DNA of 28,837 bases from Priapulus caudatus (Eukaryota; Priapulida; Priapulimorpha; Priapulimorphida; Priapulidae): positions 801,063-829,899 of the forward strand of contig NW_014577078.1 of the NCBI RefSeq assembly GCF_000485595.1, written 5' to 3'. Both the position numbers and the translations under genes were made by a program. A model generated the notes under the pieces. It had not been told where the DNA came from. It saw only the letters and a list, made by a program, of their open reading frames with translations, and searched no databases. Numbering within the stretch: the first letter of the stretch is position 1; each line of letters opens with the position of its first letter. Shown here piece after piece: positions 23,101-28,837 of this stretch.

Positions 23101-26100
23101 TGGAGTTGATGAAGTGAGCCAGTTTTGGTAGCCTGCACATGCCTTCTGACAGTACAACGTACAACTGGGGAGTTTTATTTCATAATTGCACTTTCTGTGA
23201 GTTTTTACCAGATTTAGTGAGCACCTGATAATGAACTGGTACAGCGTAGAAAAGGTTGAGAGAATGGGAAGAGCTAGTGAGAAGCACACTTTGTCGTAAC
23301 TATGTGCATAGGCAACTGTGCTTCCCTCTTGCAAACTATGGTATGTAGGCTTTACCCACATTGCAAATGCCAAGGTCTGTTAAAGCAATCCATAAAATTC
23401 TGACTACACACAAGTAGTTTATGATTGAAGCATAGCAAACTTGTATAAACGTAAATACGAAGACAACAATGTTTGACAGATTTATATACGTACCAATTTC
23501 TGTCAGACACTTCAATGTGACATTTCTAAACATTGGTACATCTAAAAACTGGAACAAAAAAGAAGGCTTAGTGACTGTCTCCCTAAGAGAGAGTATCAGT
23601 ATACAGTGAAACACAAAAACCATAAAACTGCAAAACTAAAACTTCCTTTACCAATCTACACGAAAAACTTCCACCCTCATTGGCCCAGCGGGCCTGTAGA
23701 AATGTATAATTCACTGGCCCACACTAGGTTTTACAGGACCTAGGTTTTACCCGAACCGGACCGGAAACCGGAAGTTGTTGCGACCTCTAGCGGCGACAAA
23801 CACGCATGGTGTTGACTAGTTACTTCCCCTACTTAAGATCGAGAATATGATGCCATATCGGTAAATATCGTTAAATTTTCATACAAAATATTGGGAATTT
23901 CAGTAAATTTTCAGACTGATCATCACATAAAGAAGCTGAAATATCATTAATAGACCATTTATTCATTTTTCCCCCACTGGCCCATCGGGCTTGTTCATTT
24001 ACCAGTTTCATTGGCCCACGGAAAATTTACTGGCCTCGGATAACGGGCCAGTGGTTAATTTCGCAGACTGCTTTACATATTTATACCATACCGTGTATTC
24101 GCTACTGACCATTTTGTCATCACAAATTAGGTCTACATTGACAAATATTCAAGAAAGTTTCAGTTAAATCATGAGAATCAAACAAATATAGAATTATCTA
24201 AAATATCAGTACTAACATTCCGTTAACCTGATTAGCACATGGATACTATTTCCACGAAACCTATTTCACATCATATGTCTAGCAATCTGACATTGGCAAT
24301 GCTACCAGTTTAAATAAAAAGTTCCTCACTAAAAAAATGCCACCTCACCTTATATATTAATGTTGAAATAAGTTTAGTCTCGAATATGTAGCCCAGCGGA
24401 ATCCAGTTGAGAAAGCGCAACAGTGTTTCCAAGGTGGCTGCCACAAGAGGTGCGTTCTGTGAATTCTCCTGCAAGGCCATTAGAATCAACACTCTGCTTT
24501 ACGGTGTCCACTCTTAAAACATTCTAAGACATACGATGACAGTCTTACGACGACGTTTACTGAAAATTAGCAAGTGACCTCTTATTGAAAACATACATCC
24601 TACAATAATCAAACACAACATGTTTGATAGATCTCTGCTCATGCAGGATGTTTTCACTAAGTTTGTTGGGCGAAGACGCACATTTGCATTATACAGTGAG
24701 GATAAGCCACAAATCTGATACATTTTTAATGCTGCCACAACTAACCATATAAAAATTTATAGTATTCTACCTCACTCGAAAGCCAACTGGCAACACTCAC
24801 CATTATTCAATACTATACTGTTATGTTTGGACCAAACATTTACTTAGCCTAGTATTAAACTTAGAAATCTATCTGCTGGTATGGTATTCTAATGTGTCTA
24901 TTCTAATCTTTGATGAGTACTGCTAGCCAACAAGAGTAGGGACAAGAGTCAAGAGTAACAGCAATGCTACACAGATATGCCCAGGTGGTACGTACCATTA
25001 CAAACTGACAAAGCTGAAAGATTTGCGAGAACTCTGAACACATAGTATCCTTTAGGTGTTTTGCTTTGATCTGTGTCATCTGCCCACTAGAGAAGTCAAA
25101 CACTTCCTCACTGAAATGACAATATCAGACTTATAGACAGCAGCAGTAGCCTTATAATGCAAACAATAAATCCTGTCTGTATAGACCAGGGTTCGAATTT
25201 TGGCTGAAAATCAGAAAGTTGGTGGTCATGCACAAAAGTTGGTGGTCCGCTTATTTACTAGCAGTGATAAACAAAATAGTATACAAAAATAACCATTGGC
25301 ATTAACAGCATACATGTAACTTAGAGTTGGTCAAATAATATATCTCAAGCTCTAGGAATGTCGGGGGAGCTTGTGGGAAAGGTTTTACTTTCGTTTTTCT
25401 CCTCCCCAGTCCACGGTACCCCCATGATAGATCAAAGTTACAAGTGCCTATAGAATCTTGATACAGTTTACATTGCTTCTAGATATCTAACTGAATAAAA
25501 ATAGCCCACTTTTGACGTAAAGAAAAGTGACGAATTCAGTTCTTGATTACGTGCGTGTCAGGTATCACTGGTCGTGCCCTCACTCCCCACGATAACCCCT
25601 GCGACATATGAACTTATTGTTCTGCGGTCACAAAAACACTGGGGTCATGCCGCAATCGATTTCTTAGACTGTCACGAGGTTTTGTTCGTGTGGCGAATCA
25701 TGCGTTGAGGGAGTTCATGCCCTCGGCTCTAGATGTTTTGGATACCCCATCTACGCTCAGGAACGGAGCATATTAGAATGCGCTCCCATTTACAAGTCTG
25801 TCTAAACAGCCGTTGCGATAACCGTAGTATTTCAGCGTAATATGAGGGAAAAAAGTGCCGGTCAGGAGGACTGGCAGTTTCGTAGAGATGGAGGTCAAAG
25901 CCATTAGAAAAATTTTTTTTTTATGTTTTAAAACTAACGACTACAGTTTGATTACAACGACGGTGGCGCCACTCAAAGCGCACGATCTGATTTGTTGAAG
26001 TTGCGCAAAACCACTTTCCAGCCAAGGGCTACAGACCGAGGGTGTTTCTTATTTATTCATTTAAAAGCAAAAGGATTGTAATATCTTATAAACGACATAT

Positions 26101-28134
26101 AGTTTCAGTTATAATATGGATAAATTTGCCCTAAAATGAATATCGTTCGGTTAAATAGCATTTAGGTATAAATATAATTGCACTTTTGTGATTAGCACTC
26201 CAGGGTTCATAGTAGTAAGACACATGTTGAAATAAGGACTTATAAGACCCTTTCTGGAGGCCAAAATAAGACTTTTTTACGCGATTTCTGATAGATCACC
26301 GACTATTAAAGTACACTAATAATATTTATATACACAATTGCACAGCAGATTTAATTATTCCGTATTATATATACAACAATTCTTACTGTAAGTCGAGAAC
26401 AGTTTATAAAACAATTTATATAAAATATTGTAGGTTGCAAAAAATAAGGACTATTAAGTACTTTTCTAAGATTTCACCAAAAATAAGTACTAATAAGGGC
26501 CCTTATTTTATTTTTGGCAAAATAAGTACTTATAAGACTTTGGAAGACCCGCTACGAACCCTGCACTCGGTCTGTAACGTACAAAATGAATGGTCAAAGA
26601 CGCAACTGTTTCGGGGTGGCAGCACGGTCGCGGGTGTCATGGCGCCGTTCAAATTTCGTAGCGTTGATGTGTAATTAATTATAACAATTAAATTAGGTAT
26701 CTGGTAACAAATACGTGTGGGTATAGACGATTTGTTATACAGTAAGTACAGTTGTATGCAGTAAAATCATAGAGGCTACTGTCCCTTTAAGGATTTAACC
26801 ATGAACAATGTTGTTATTAAAGATACTTAAAATGTTAAACATCACATCACTTCACTAATCTTTCACTAATATTTCCAATAAAGTGATGTATTACTCTAAT
26901 AATGATCCTATCATTAATCTGTTTGTATAAACAATAATCACACAAAATTTTTACAGGTTGACAATCCCTCACTGACAGCAACTGATAACAAACCTCAGCA
27001 GCTTGAGAATGACCATGTTGTTCTGACAGAGTGACTCATTCGTTCGACTCGCTCCCACGATGTCACTAATAAACGAAGGCCAGTTCCGCGGCCACTCATG
27101 TTTCAGGATCTGAAAAATGATTGCATGACATGAGGGCACATAAGGAAAACAATCACTGGTGAACACTCGTATGTAGAGAGGGTCTCCACCACAGAACTGA
27201 AGATGATCGAAATAAATCGAACATGATGTAACTACAATAGCAAGTTGTGTAGCGAACACACCATGATGTATACATGCCAAGAATGTGCAAGTTAACACAA
27301 GTTAAGCAACTTTTTTGAATACCTGAATAAGTATCATGTTGAGTTTGTTCAGGTAGACCTTTTCAGATTCCAACGTTGCTGGTTCCGAAGAAGTCTTAAT
27401 GATGAGTCCCACTGTGTATTTCTTTATACCTGAAAATGCACAAATAAATTAGAGCATTTTCCACCTCCTCGTAAATCCACATAAACCCACACTTCTAAAA
27501 AGTCAATTTTTTGTTGTAAGCAGACTTTCATTCCCACATTCCCTTTCTCAAATGAATGCAAATCTTGTCATTATAAAATGTAAGGCAATAAAAGCACACG
27601 ACTATTGACACATTCCAACAGAAAAGACACTGCAGTCGATGACTACAAACCTTCACACTGGTTGCGAGGCAGCACCTTCCACCGTGTCTTAATGACGTTT
27701 TCCAGGATCTGCAGAGCATAGTACTTTGTCTGCTGGCTTGACGAGAACTCAAGGATCGTGTCGACGCGCGTCCATGCATCCGGATGCTCCTTAAGGTGGG
27801 TTAACACCTCCTGAGCTATCTTTTGCTGGATGGGATAAAAAGGTTTACTATACTTCCTATCACTAAATTATTTACATTACATTCTTGTGATTAATTGTGA
27901 ACATTCTTTTACATTAAAAGTAGCTGAAAGAATTTGGAACTAGCTGACAGGATGTACGACTAATACCGTCGATAAGTCGAGCTGCATCTATTGCCGTGAA
28001 AAGTAATTAGAAGCTATGCCTACCATATTACCCTCTCCTGTGTACATGAAGCCAACCACATTATCAAGCATGTTAATATCCAACTTCTTTGTGAAGTCCA
28101 GGATAGTGGATGCTTGTTCTAACGTGAGTGTCAT
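11045..28134 (-). CDS. XPO1: Exportin-1 (CRM1), nuclear export receptor; 25 coding exons
   Basis: CRM1 binds leucine-rich nuclear export signals together with Ran-GTP and carries the cargo out through the nuclear pore. Coding exons, 5' to 3' on the minus strand: 28134-28024, 27825-27651, 27429-27323, 27109-26994, 25110-24996, 24468-24349, 23548-23494, 22948-22875, 21865-21707, 21534-21337, 21171-21033, 20588-20485, 20127-20050, 19678-19522, 19104-19025, 18262-18154, 17651-17437, 17303-17118, 15742-15620, 15432-15361, 15247-15172, 14831-14604, 12819-12657, 11589-11493, 11191-11045. They total 3204 nt, or 1067 residues plus TGA. Numbering runs 5 behind human until a one-residue insertion in exon 23 makes it 4. 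From family knowledge, the importin-beta N-terminal domain is about residues 41-107, the Xpo1 domain about 118-263, and the CRM1 C-terminal domain about 704-1023. Every donor is GT and every acceptor AG. Identity of the gene is certain; individual splice sites are inferred by alignment to remembered family sequence. Confidence 0.97.
11493..11589 (-). CDS. XPO1: XPO1 exon 24, residues 987-1019
   Basis: Encodes [20 protein letters not shown] followed by [13 protein letters not shown]. The first half is more diverged than other exons; the second matches the family. The acceptor cacattcag|TCCACAG is chosen because the next AG (7 nt on) would shift frame. Donor AAG|GTGAGG. Confidence 0.93.
11742..12436. 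mobile_element. Possible 695-bp inverted-repeat element in XPO1 intron 23
   Basis: CCTGGGACCCATTGTCAGAA at 11742 is matched in inverse at the right end (12414-12436) by the reverse complement of CCAGGGAGCCGTTGTCAGAA; 20 of 23 bases agree. Sub-terminal patches (GTTGACAAAAACATCG versus GTTAACAAAAACGCATCG; GTTACGAGA on both) are also inverted copies. No clear target duplication is seen, so boundaries are uncertain. Confidence 0.5.
12657..12819 (-). CDS. XPO1: XPO1 exon 23, residues 933-986
   Basis: Encodes [20 protein letters not shown], a variable linker [13 protein letters not shown], then [14 protein letters not shown]. The linker is one residue longer than in human. Reading on would give an in-frame TGA, but GA|GTGAGT is an ideal donor two bases before it, and the split codon becomes Asp with exon 24. 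Acceptor cggttacag, phase 2 out. Confidence 0.94.
13125..14355. repeat. Cluster of TTCAAGGACATTTT-type repeats in XPO1 intron 22
   Basis: Variants of AATTCAAGGACATTTT and TTCCAGGACA recur at about 13132-13170, 13705-13910 and 14200-14350. The right-hand group ends with AAGGACTGTGCGAACC. The pattern resembles ends of non-autonomous hAT elements common in marine animal genomes, but no complete element with a target duplication is delimited. Confidence 0.6.
14201..14320. repeat. 60-bp tandem duplication
   Basis: 14201-14260 and 14261-14320 are head-to-tail copies differing at one base (A or G). Each unit itself contains two AAATTCAAGGAC half-repeats. Confidence 0.95.
14604..14831 (-). CDS. XPO1: XPO1 exon 22, residues 857-932
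   Basis: The largest exon. It reads [40 protein letters not shown], then [20 protein letters not shown] and SHTA. It is the central part of the CRM1 C-terminal domain. Acceptor ctctcattgcag, donor GCAG|GTACGT, phase 1 out. Confidence 0.96.
15172..15247 (-). CDS. XPO1: XPO1 exon 21, residues 832-856
   Basis: Encodes [20 protein letters not shown] and SHCFP, matching the family exactly at most positions. Acceptor ccgttttcacag, donor CCTG|GTAAGC, phase 1 out. Confidence 0.95.
15361..15432 (-). CDS. XPO1: XPO1 exon 20, residues 808-831
   Basis: A 72-nt phase 0-0 exon too short to stand out by itself. It encodes [20 protein letters not shown] and MINK, matching family [17 protein letters not shown]. 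Acceptor cacatttcag, donor AAG|GTGAGT. Confidence 0.95.
15620..15742 (-). CDS. XPO1: XPO1 exon 19, residues 767-807
   Basis: Encodes [20 protein letters not shown] and [16 protein letters not shown] in the C-terminal domain. Acceptor tcatctacag, donor GAG|GTATGT, phase 0-0. Confidence 0.96.
16879..17103. mobile_element. 209-bp MITE with 8-bp target duplication in XPO1 intron 18
   Basis: The element at 16887-17095 begins CAAGGAGCTAAATATAACAA and ends with the reverse complement of CAAGAAGCTAAATATAACAA. The terminal inverted repeats are 32 bp with one mismatch. CCCGCATC flanks it exactly on both sides (16879-16886 and 17096-17103). It encodes nothing. An 8-bp duplication fits the hAT and P-type superfamilies. 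In the sense of XPO1 the element starts 23 nt into the intron after exon 18. Confidence 0.88.
17118..17303 (-). CDS. XPO1: XPO1 exon 18, residues 705-766
   Basis: Encodes [19 protein letters not shown] to [12 protein letters not shown], the start of the CRM1 C-terminal domain. Acceptor cttgcgtgcag, donor ATG|GTGAGT. A short transposon-like element with its 8-bp target duplication begins only 14 nt after this donor. Confidence 0.96.
17437..17651 (-). CDS. XPO1: XPO1 exon 17, residues 633-704
   Basis: The second-largest exon. It reads [20 protein letters not shown], then [13 protein letters not shown], then [18 protein letters not shown]. Acceptor gtttacacag, donor CAG|GTAGGC, phase 0 out. It is GC-richer than the surrounding introns. 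Confidence 0.96.
18154..18262 (-). CDS. XPO1: XPO1 exon 16, residues 597-632
   Basis: Encodes [16 protein letters not shown] and [19 protein letters not shown]. Acceptor gacaccacag, donor GTCG|GTAATG, phase 1 out, completing Gly633 in exon 17. Confidence 0.96.
19025..19104 (-). CDS. XPO1: XPO1 exon 15, residues 570-596
   Basis: Encodes [18 protein letters not shown] and KCRRHFVQ, completing HEAT12 and the far wall of the NES groove. Acceptor ccgtttcag, donor CAG|GTGAGC, phase 1 in and 0 out. Confidence 0.96.
19522..19678 (-). CDS. XPO1: XPO1 exon 14, residues 518-569, NES-binding groove
   Basis: Carries the cargo groove between HEAT11 and HEAT12. [15 protein letters not shown] places Cys523 at the position of human Cys528, the residue attacked by leptomycin B and other covalent CRM1 inhibitors. 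The groove positions known from human (A541, I544, M545, F561, K568, F572, E571) are all present here five numbers lower. Drug sensitivity is therefore predicted, not shown. Acceptor atcttgcag, donor CATG|GTGCGT, phase 1 out. Confidence 0.97.
20050..20127 (-). CDS. XPO1: XPO1 exon 13, residues 492-517
   Basis: Encodes [19 protein letters not shown] and FLVTVIK, entering the HEAT11 region that forms one side of the NES groove. Acceptor tgtttacag, donor AAG|GTATCA, phase 0-0; 78 nt. Confidence 0.97.
20485..20588 (-). CDS. XPO1: XPO1 exon 12, residues 457-491
   Basis: Encodes [15 protein letters not shown] and [10 protein letters not shown], just before the NES-binding repeats. Acceptor ccatttgcag, donor ACG|GTAAGA, phase 1 in and 0 out. 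Confidence 0.96.
21033..21171 (-). CDS. XPO1: XPO1 exon 11, residues 411-456, including the HEAT9 acidic loop
   Basis: Encodes [18 protein letters not shown], then [20 protein letters not shown], then YKNMRETL. The [17 protein letters not shown] segment is the HEAT9 loop, which in studied CRM1 structures helps lock Ran-GTP and, when displaced, releases cargo. It is intact here. Acceptor tgtcttcag, donor CTAG|GTGTGT, phase 1 out. Confidence 0.96.
21337..21534 (-). CDS. XPO1: XPO1 exon 10, residues 345-410
   Basis: Starts [18 protein letters not shown] and includes [15 protein letters not shown], then a variable segment ([14 protein letters not shown]) of the same length as in human, then LYNPMLSK. 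Acceptor ccttaacag, donor AAG|GTGCGC, phase 0-0. Confidence 0.95.
21707..21865 (-). CDS. XPO1: XPO1 exon 9, residues 292-344
   Basis: Starts [15 protein letters not shown] and contains [20 protein letters not shown], conserved mid-solenoid HEAT sequence. The end ([10 protein letters not shown]) differs from vertebrates. Acceptor gtattttcag, donor TCG|GTGAGC, phase 0-0. The intron before it carries the 756-bp inverted-repeat element. Confidence 0.93.
21909..22678. mobile_element. 756-bp element with about 263-bp terminal inverted repeats in XPO1 intron 8
   Basis: The arms 21916-22179 and 22409-22671 are inverted copies, about 98% identical, with one 1-nt indel and about five substitutions. 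The ends read CAAGAGCTAATAATACCTAG. ATATAAT flanks both ends (21909-21915, 22672-22678), a 7-bp target duplication. The 229-bp middle has no recognisable protein, so the element is non-autonomous. High arm identity implies recent insertion or arm gene conversion. Confidence 0.9.
22875..22948 (-). CDS. XPO1: XPO1 exon 8, residues 267-291
   Basis: Encodes [18 protein letters not shown] and ends RLRE. Two acceptors lie 6 nt apart (ttcag|CTTCAG|TG). The upstream one gives [11 protein letters not shown], matching family TEIAGVSVSQY, so I chose it. The downstream one (start 22942) keeps frame and removes two residues. The last third is less conserved than the rest of CRM1. Donor GAG|GTAAGT. Confidence 0.9.
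23494..23548 (-). CDS. XPO1: XPO1 exon 7, residues 249-266 (55-nt exon)
   Basis: The smallest exon of the gene. It encodes [18 protein letters not shown] plus the first base of residue 267, and closes the Xpo1 domain. Acceptor ttttgttccag, donor ATTG|GTACGT. Phase 1 out requires an exon starting with two bases of an Ala or Val codon, which exon 8 supplies. Confidence 0.95.
23671..24066. repeat. TGGCCC-rich transposon-like repeat in XPO1 intron 6
   Basis: CACTGGCCCA, ATTGGCCCA and GGGCCAGTGG words occur at both ends of this stretch in opposite orientations, separated by unrelated sequence. The right end reads GGGCCAGTGGTTAATTTCGC. It resembles a decayed DNA transposon; no target duplication identified. 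Confidence 0.45.
24349..24468 (-). CDS. XPO1: XPO1 exon 6, residues 209-248
   Basis: A 120-nt phase 0-0 exon that starts [14 protein letters not shown] and ends [11 protein letters not shown]. It is almost identical to the vertebrate protein in this part of the Xpo1 domain. Acceptor ccttgcag, donor AAG|GTGAGG. Confidence 0.97.
24996..25110 (-). CDS. XPO1: XPO1 exon 5, residues 170-208
   Basis: Encodes [16 protein letters not shown] and ends [12 protein letters not shown], within the Xpo1 domain. Acceptor gtcatttcag, donor ATG|GTACGT, phase 2 in and 0 out. It is separated from exon 4 by the longest intron (1883 bp), which carries a transposon-like insertion. Confidence 0.96.
25187..26190. other. 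XPO1 intron 4 interior with a possible transposon end
   Basis: CAGGGTTCGAATTTTGG at 25187 resembles the end of the element at 26201, and AAGTTGGTGGTC is repeated twice shortly after. No partner end with a matching target duplication is visible. The remaining sequence shows no gene. Confidence 0.35.
26195..26568. mobile_element. Possible 362-bp hAT-like MITE in XPO1 intron 4
   Basis: The left end CAGGGTTCATAG (26201) matches inversely the right end CTACGAACCCT (to 26562). GCACTC flanks both ends (26195-26200 and 26563-26568). Internally, AAATAAGTACTTATAAGACT-type words recur in both orientations and there is a perfect AATAAGGGCCCTTATT palindrome. The ends resemble hAT termini; the flanking repeat is only 6 bp. 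Confidence 0.55.
26994..27109 (-). CDS. XPO1: XPO1 exon 4, residues 132-169
   Basis: Begins [19 protein letters not shown] and contains [13 protein letters not shown], one of the most conserved CRM1 stretches, within the Xpo1 domain. Acceptor tttttcag, donor CTGAG|GTTTGT, phase 2 out, completing Ser170 in exon 5. Confidence 0.96.
27323..27429 (-). CDS. XPO1: XPO1 exon 3, residues 96-131
   Basis: Reads [17 protein letters not shown] through to KLNMILIQ. It joins the Ran-binding N-terminal HEAT repeats to the Xpo1 domain. Acceptor tgcattttcag, donor CAG|GTATTC, phase 1 in and phase 0 out; 107 nt. Confidence 0.95.
27651..27825 (-). CDS. XPO1: XPO1 exon 2, residues 38-95
   Basis: Begins [18 protein letters not shown] and ends NQCE plus one base of a glycine codon. 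This is the core of the importin-beta N-terminal domain (first HEAT repeats), which contacts Ran-GTP in karyopherins. Acceptor catccag|CAAAAG, donor GAAG|GTTTGT, phase 1 out. Confidence 0.95.
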
Positions 28135-28159
28135 TGTGTCACCGTTGGCTTGTATTATC
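28024..28159 (-). CDS. XPO1: XPO1 exon 1 (first coding exon): short 5' UTR, start codon, residues 1-37
   Basis: The exon follows a good acceptor (ttttcttgtag) and has 25 nt before ATG at 28134-28132. That ATG has A at -3 and begins [14 protein letters not shown], which matches the animal CRM1 N terminus just before [11 protein letters not shown] (human KLDINLLDNVV). The donor is ATG|GTAGGC, phase 0. A nearer GT after GEG is rejected because it would break the frame into exon 2. The sequence before the ATG is open in frame, so a longer N terminus from an upstream exon cannot be excluded, but family length favours this start. Confidence 0.9.
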
Positions 28160-28623
28160 CTACAAGAAAACAAAAACTAACTTATTTTCCGTAGAGACAT
28201 TGTGCAATAATTTCCCAATGATGGAAAGGCTCAATTTTGCATTCTAGCAAAAACAAATGTTAAAGATACTGTACGACTAACAAGGACATTTTGTTAATGA
28301 TACCACAAATGTAACTGATATAAGGTATGGTATTTGTTAGTTACAAGTGTGACATTTGTAGCTACAGACAGATGTGCGACACAGCTCATACATTCGTTTA
28401 GAGTGAATGTTTTCATAAACCATCAATAAACACACGATTATCCAAGTTCCTGAAAATACATGGTATCCGTGATAGTGCAATTCACCGAGACAATAAAAAA
28501 TGGTTATATTCCTGAAGTTTAATACAAATGATTGGATTTAAGCTTTCATTACTAACCCAGGGTTCTTCAAGCTATTAAATTATAGCATGGGGGTGCTACT
28601 CAAATTGGGATGTCGAAGCTGGG

Positions 28624-28642
28624 GGTCAAAGGTCAAAGGTCA
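28624..28642. promoter_or_regulatory. Triple GGTCA direct repeat (DR1-like)
   Basis: GGTCAAAGGTCAAAGGTCA contains three AGGTCA-type half-sites at one-base spacing. That spacing is bound by HNF4/RXR-class nuclear receptors in animals. It lies about 490 bp upstream of the XPO1 start codon, but inside a repeat-like stretch, so function is speculative. Confidence 0.3.
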
Positions 28643-28804
28643 AGAGGTGTAAAAGAAGGGGGAACATTCACTCCTTAACTTAAGGTATAGGGAGGAAATG
28701 CAGAATTGCGGCACAAATCTAAACGGCTCGACCTAGGCTCGTGATAGTTGGTGTATAGCATCATGGTAGGAAAAGCCATCGCTGTGCCGAAATTGGAGGT
28801 CACA

Positions 28805-28837
28805 GGTAGTGATGTCCCGATGATCGATTATAATCGA
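28805..28837. mobile_element. Possible transposon end cut by the window
   Basis: TAGTGATGTCCCGATGATCG followed by ATTATAATCGA resembles termini of hAT-type MITEs seen in many animal genomes. The rest is outside the window, so this rests on remembered resemblance only. Confidence 0.3.

Larger units (their letters stand above)
28160..28837. other. Sequence upstream of the first coding exon
   Basis: It should contain an intron lying between an unseen 5' non-coding exon and exon 1, because 28160-28163 is a splice acceptor. No first exon or core promoter could be identified. The distal part (from about 28556) has a repeat-like character, starting CAGGGTTCTTC. Confidence 0.4.

Noticed and set aside
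25187-25205. GGGTTCGAATTTT as a tRNA T-arm
   Set aside because: No matching acceptor or anticodon stem is present around it; it better fits a transposon end.

Overview
This is a piece of an intron-rich animal nuclear genome carrying one recognisable gene. It lies on the minus strand and encodes the nuclear export receptor exportin-1 (CRM1/XPO1). I could thread 25 coding exons from the start codon at 28134 to the stop at 11045. All 24 internal introns are GT-AG with consistent phases. The predicted protein is 1067 residues, against 1071 in human, and aligns along its whole length. A splice acceptor sits 25 bases upstream of the ATG, so at least one 5' non-coding exon must lie further upstream, above 28160 or outside the window. 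The 3' UTR probably runs from 11044 to about 8350, where an AATAAA signal is followed by GU-rich sequence.

The organism is a metazoan. CRM1 is very close to the animal form throughout, including the leptomycin-sensitive cysteine and the NES-groove residues. Many short exons, moderately AT-rich introns, abundant microsatellites and several families of short inverted-repeat DNA transposons fit a marine-invertebrate-type genome, but I cannot name the species from the sequence.

Layout. 1-900: no gene seen. 900-2485: a very large compound tetranucleotide satellite (TATC, ATCC, CCGT, CTGT, CACT). 2486-3300: no gene. 3300-3800: an 8-bp minisatellite and a long CA array. 3800-5700: no gene. 5718-6372: two abutting inverted-repeat elements, each bounded by its own target duplication. 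6373-8350: intergenic sequence with a roughly 27-bp GATCAC minisatellite. 8350-11044: probable CRM1 3' UTR. 11045-28159: CRM1 exons and introns. 28160-28837: upstream sequence with a tripled AGGTCA-type repeat and transposon-like sequence at the window edge.

The most notable structure beyond the gene is a set of DNA-transposon-like insertions. The clearest are a 756-bp element with about 263-bp, about 98% identical inverted arms in intron 8; a 209-bp element with an exact 8-bp target duplication just inside the exon-18 splice donor; a 586-bp foldback element with a 10-bp direct repeat at its flanks; and a 38-bp perfect palindrome flanked by TTATA on both sides. I found no CRISPR array, rRNA, tRNA or second protein-coding gene that I can support.
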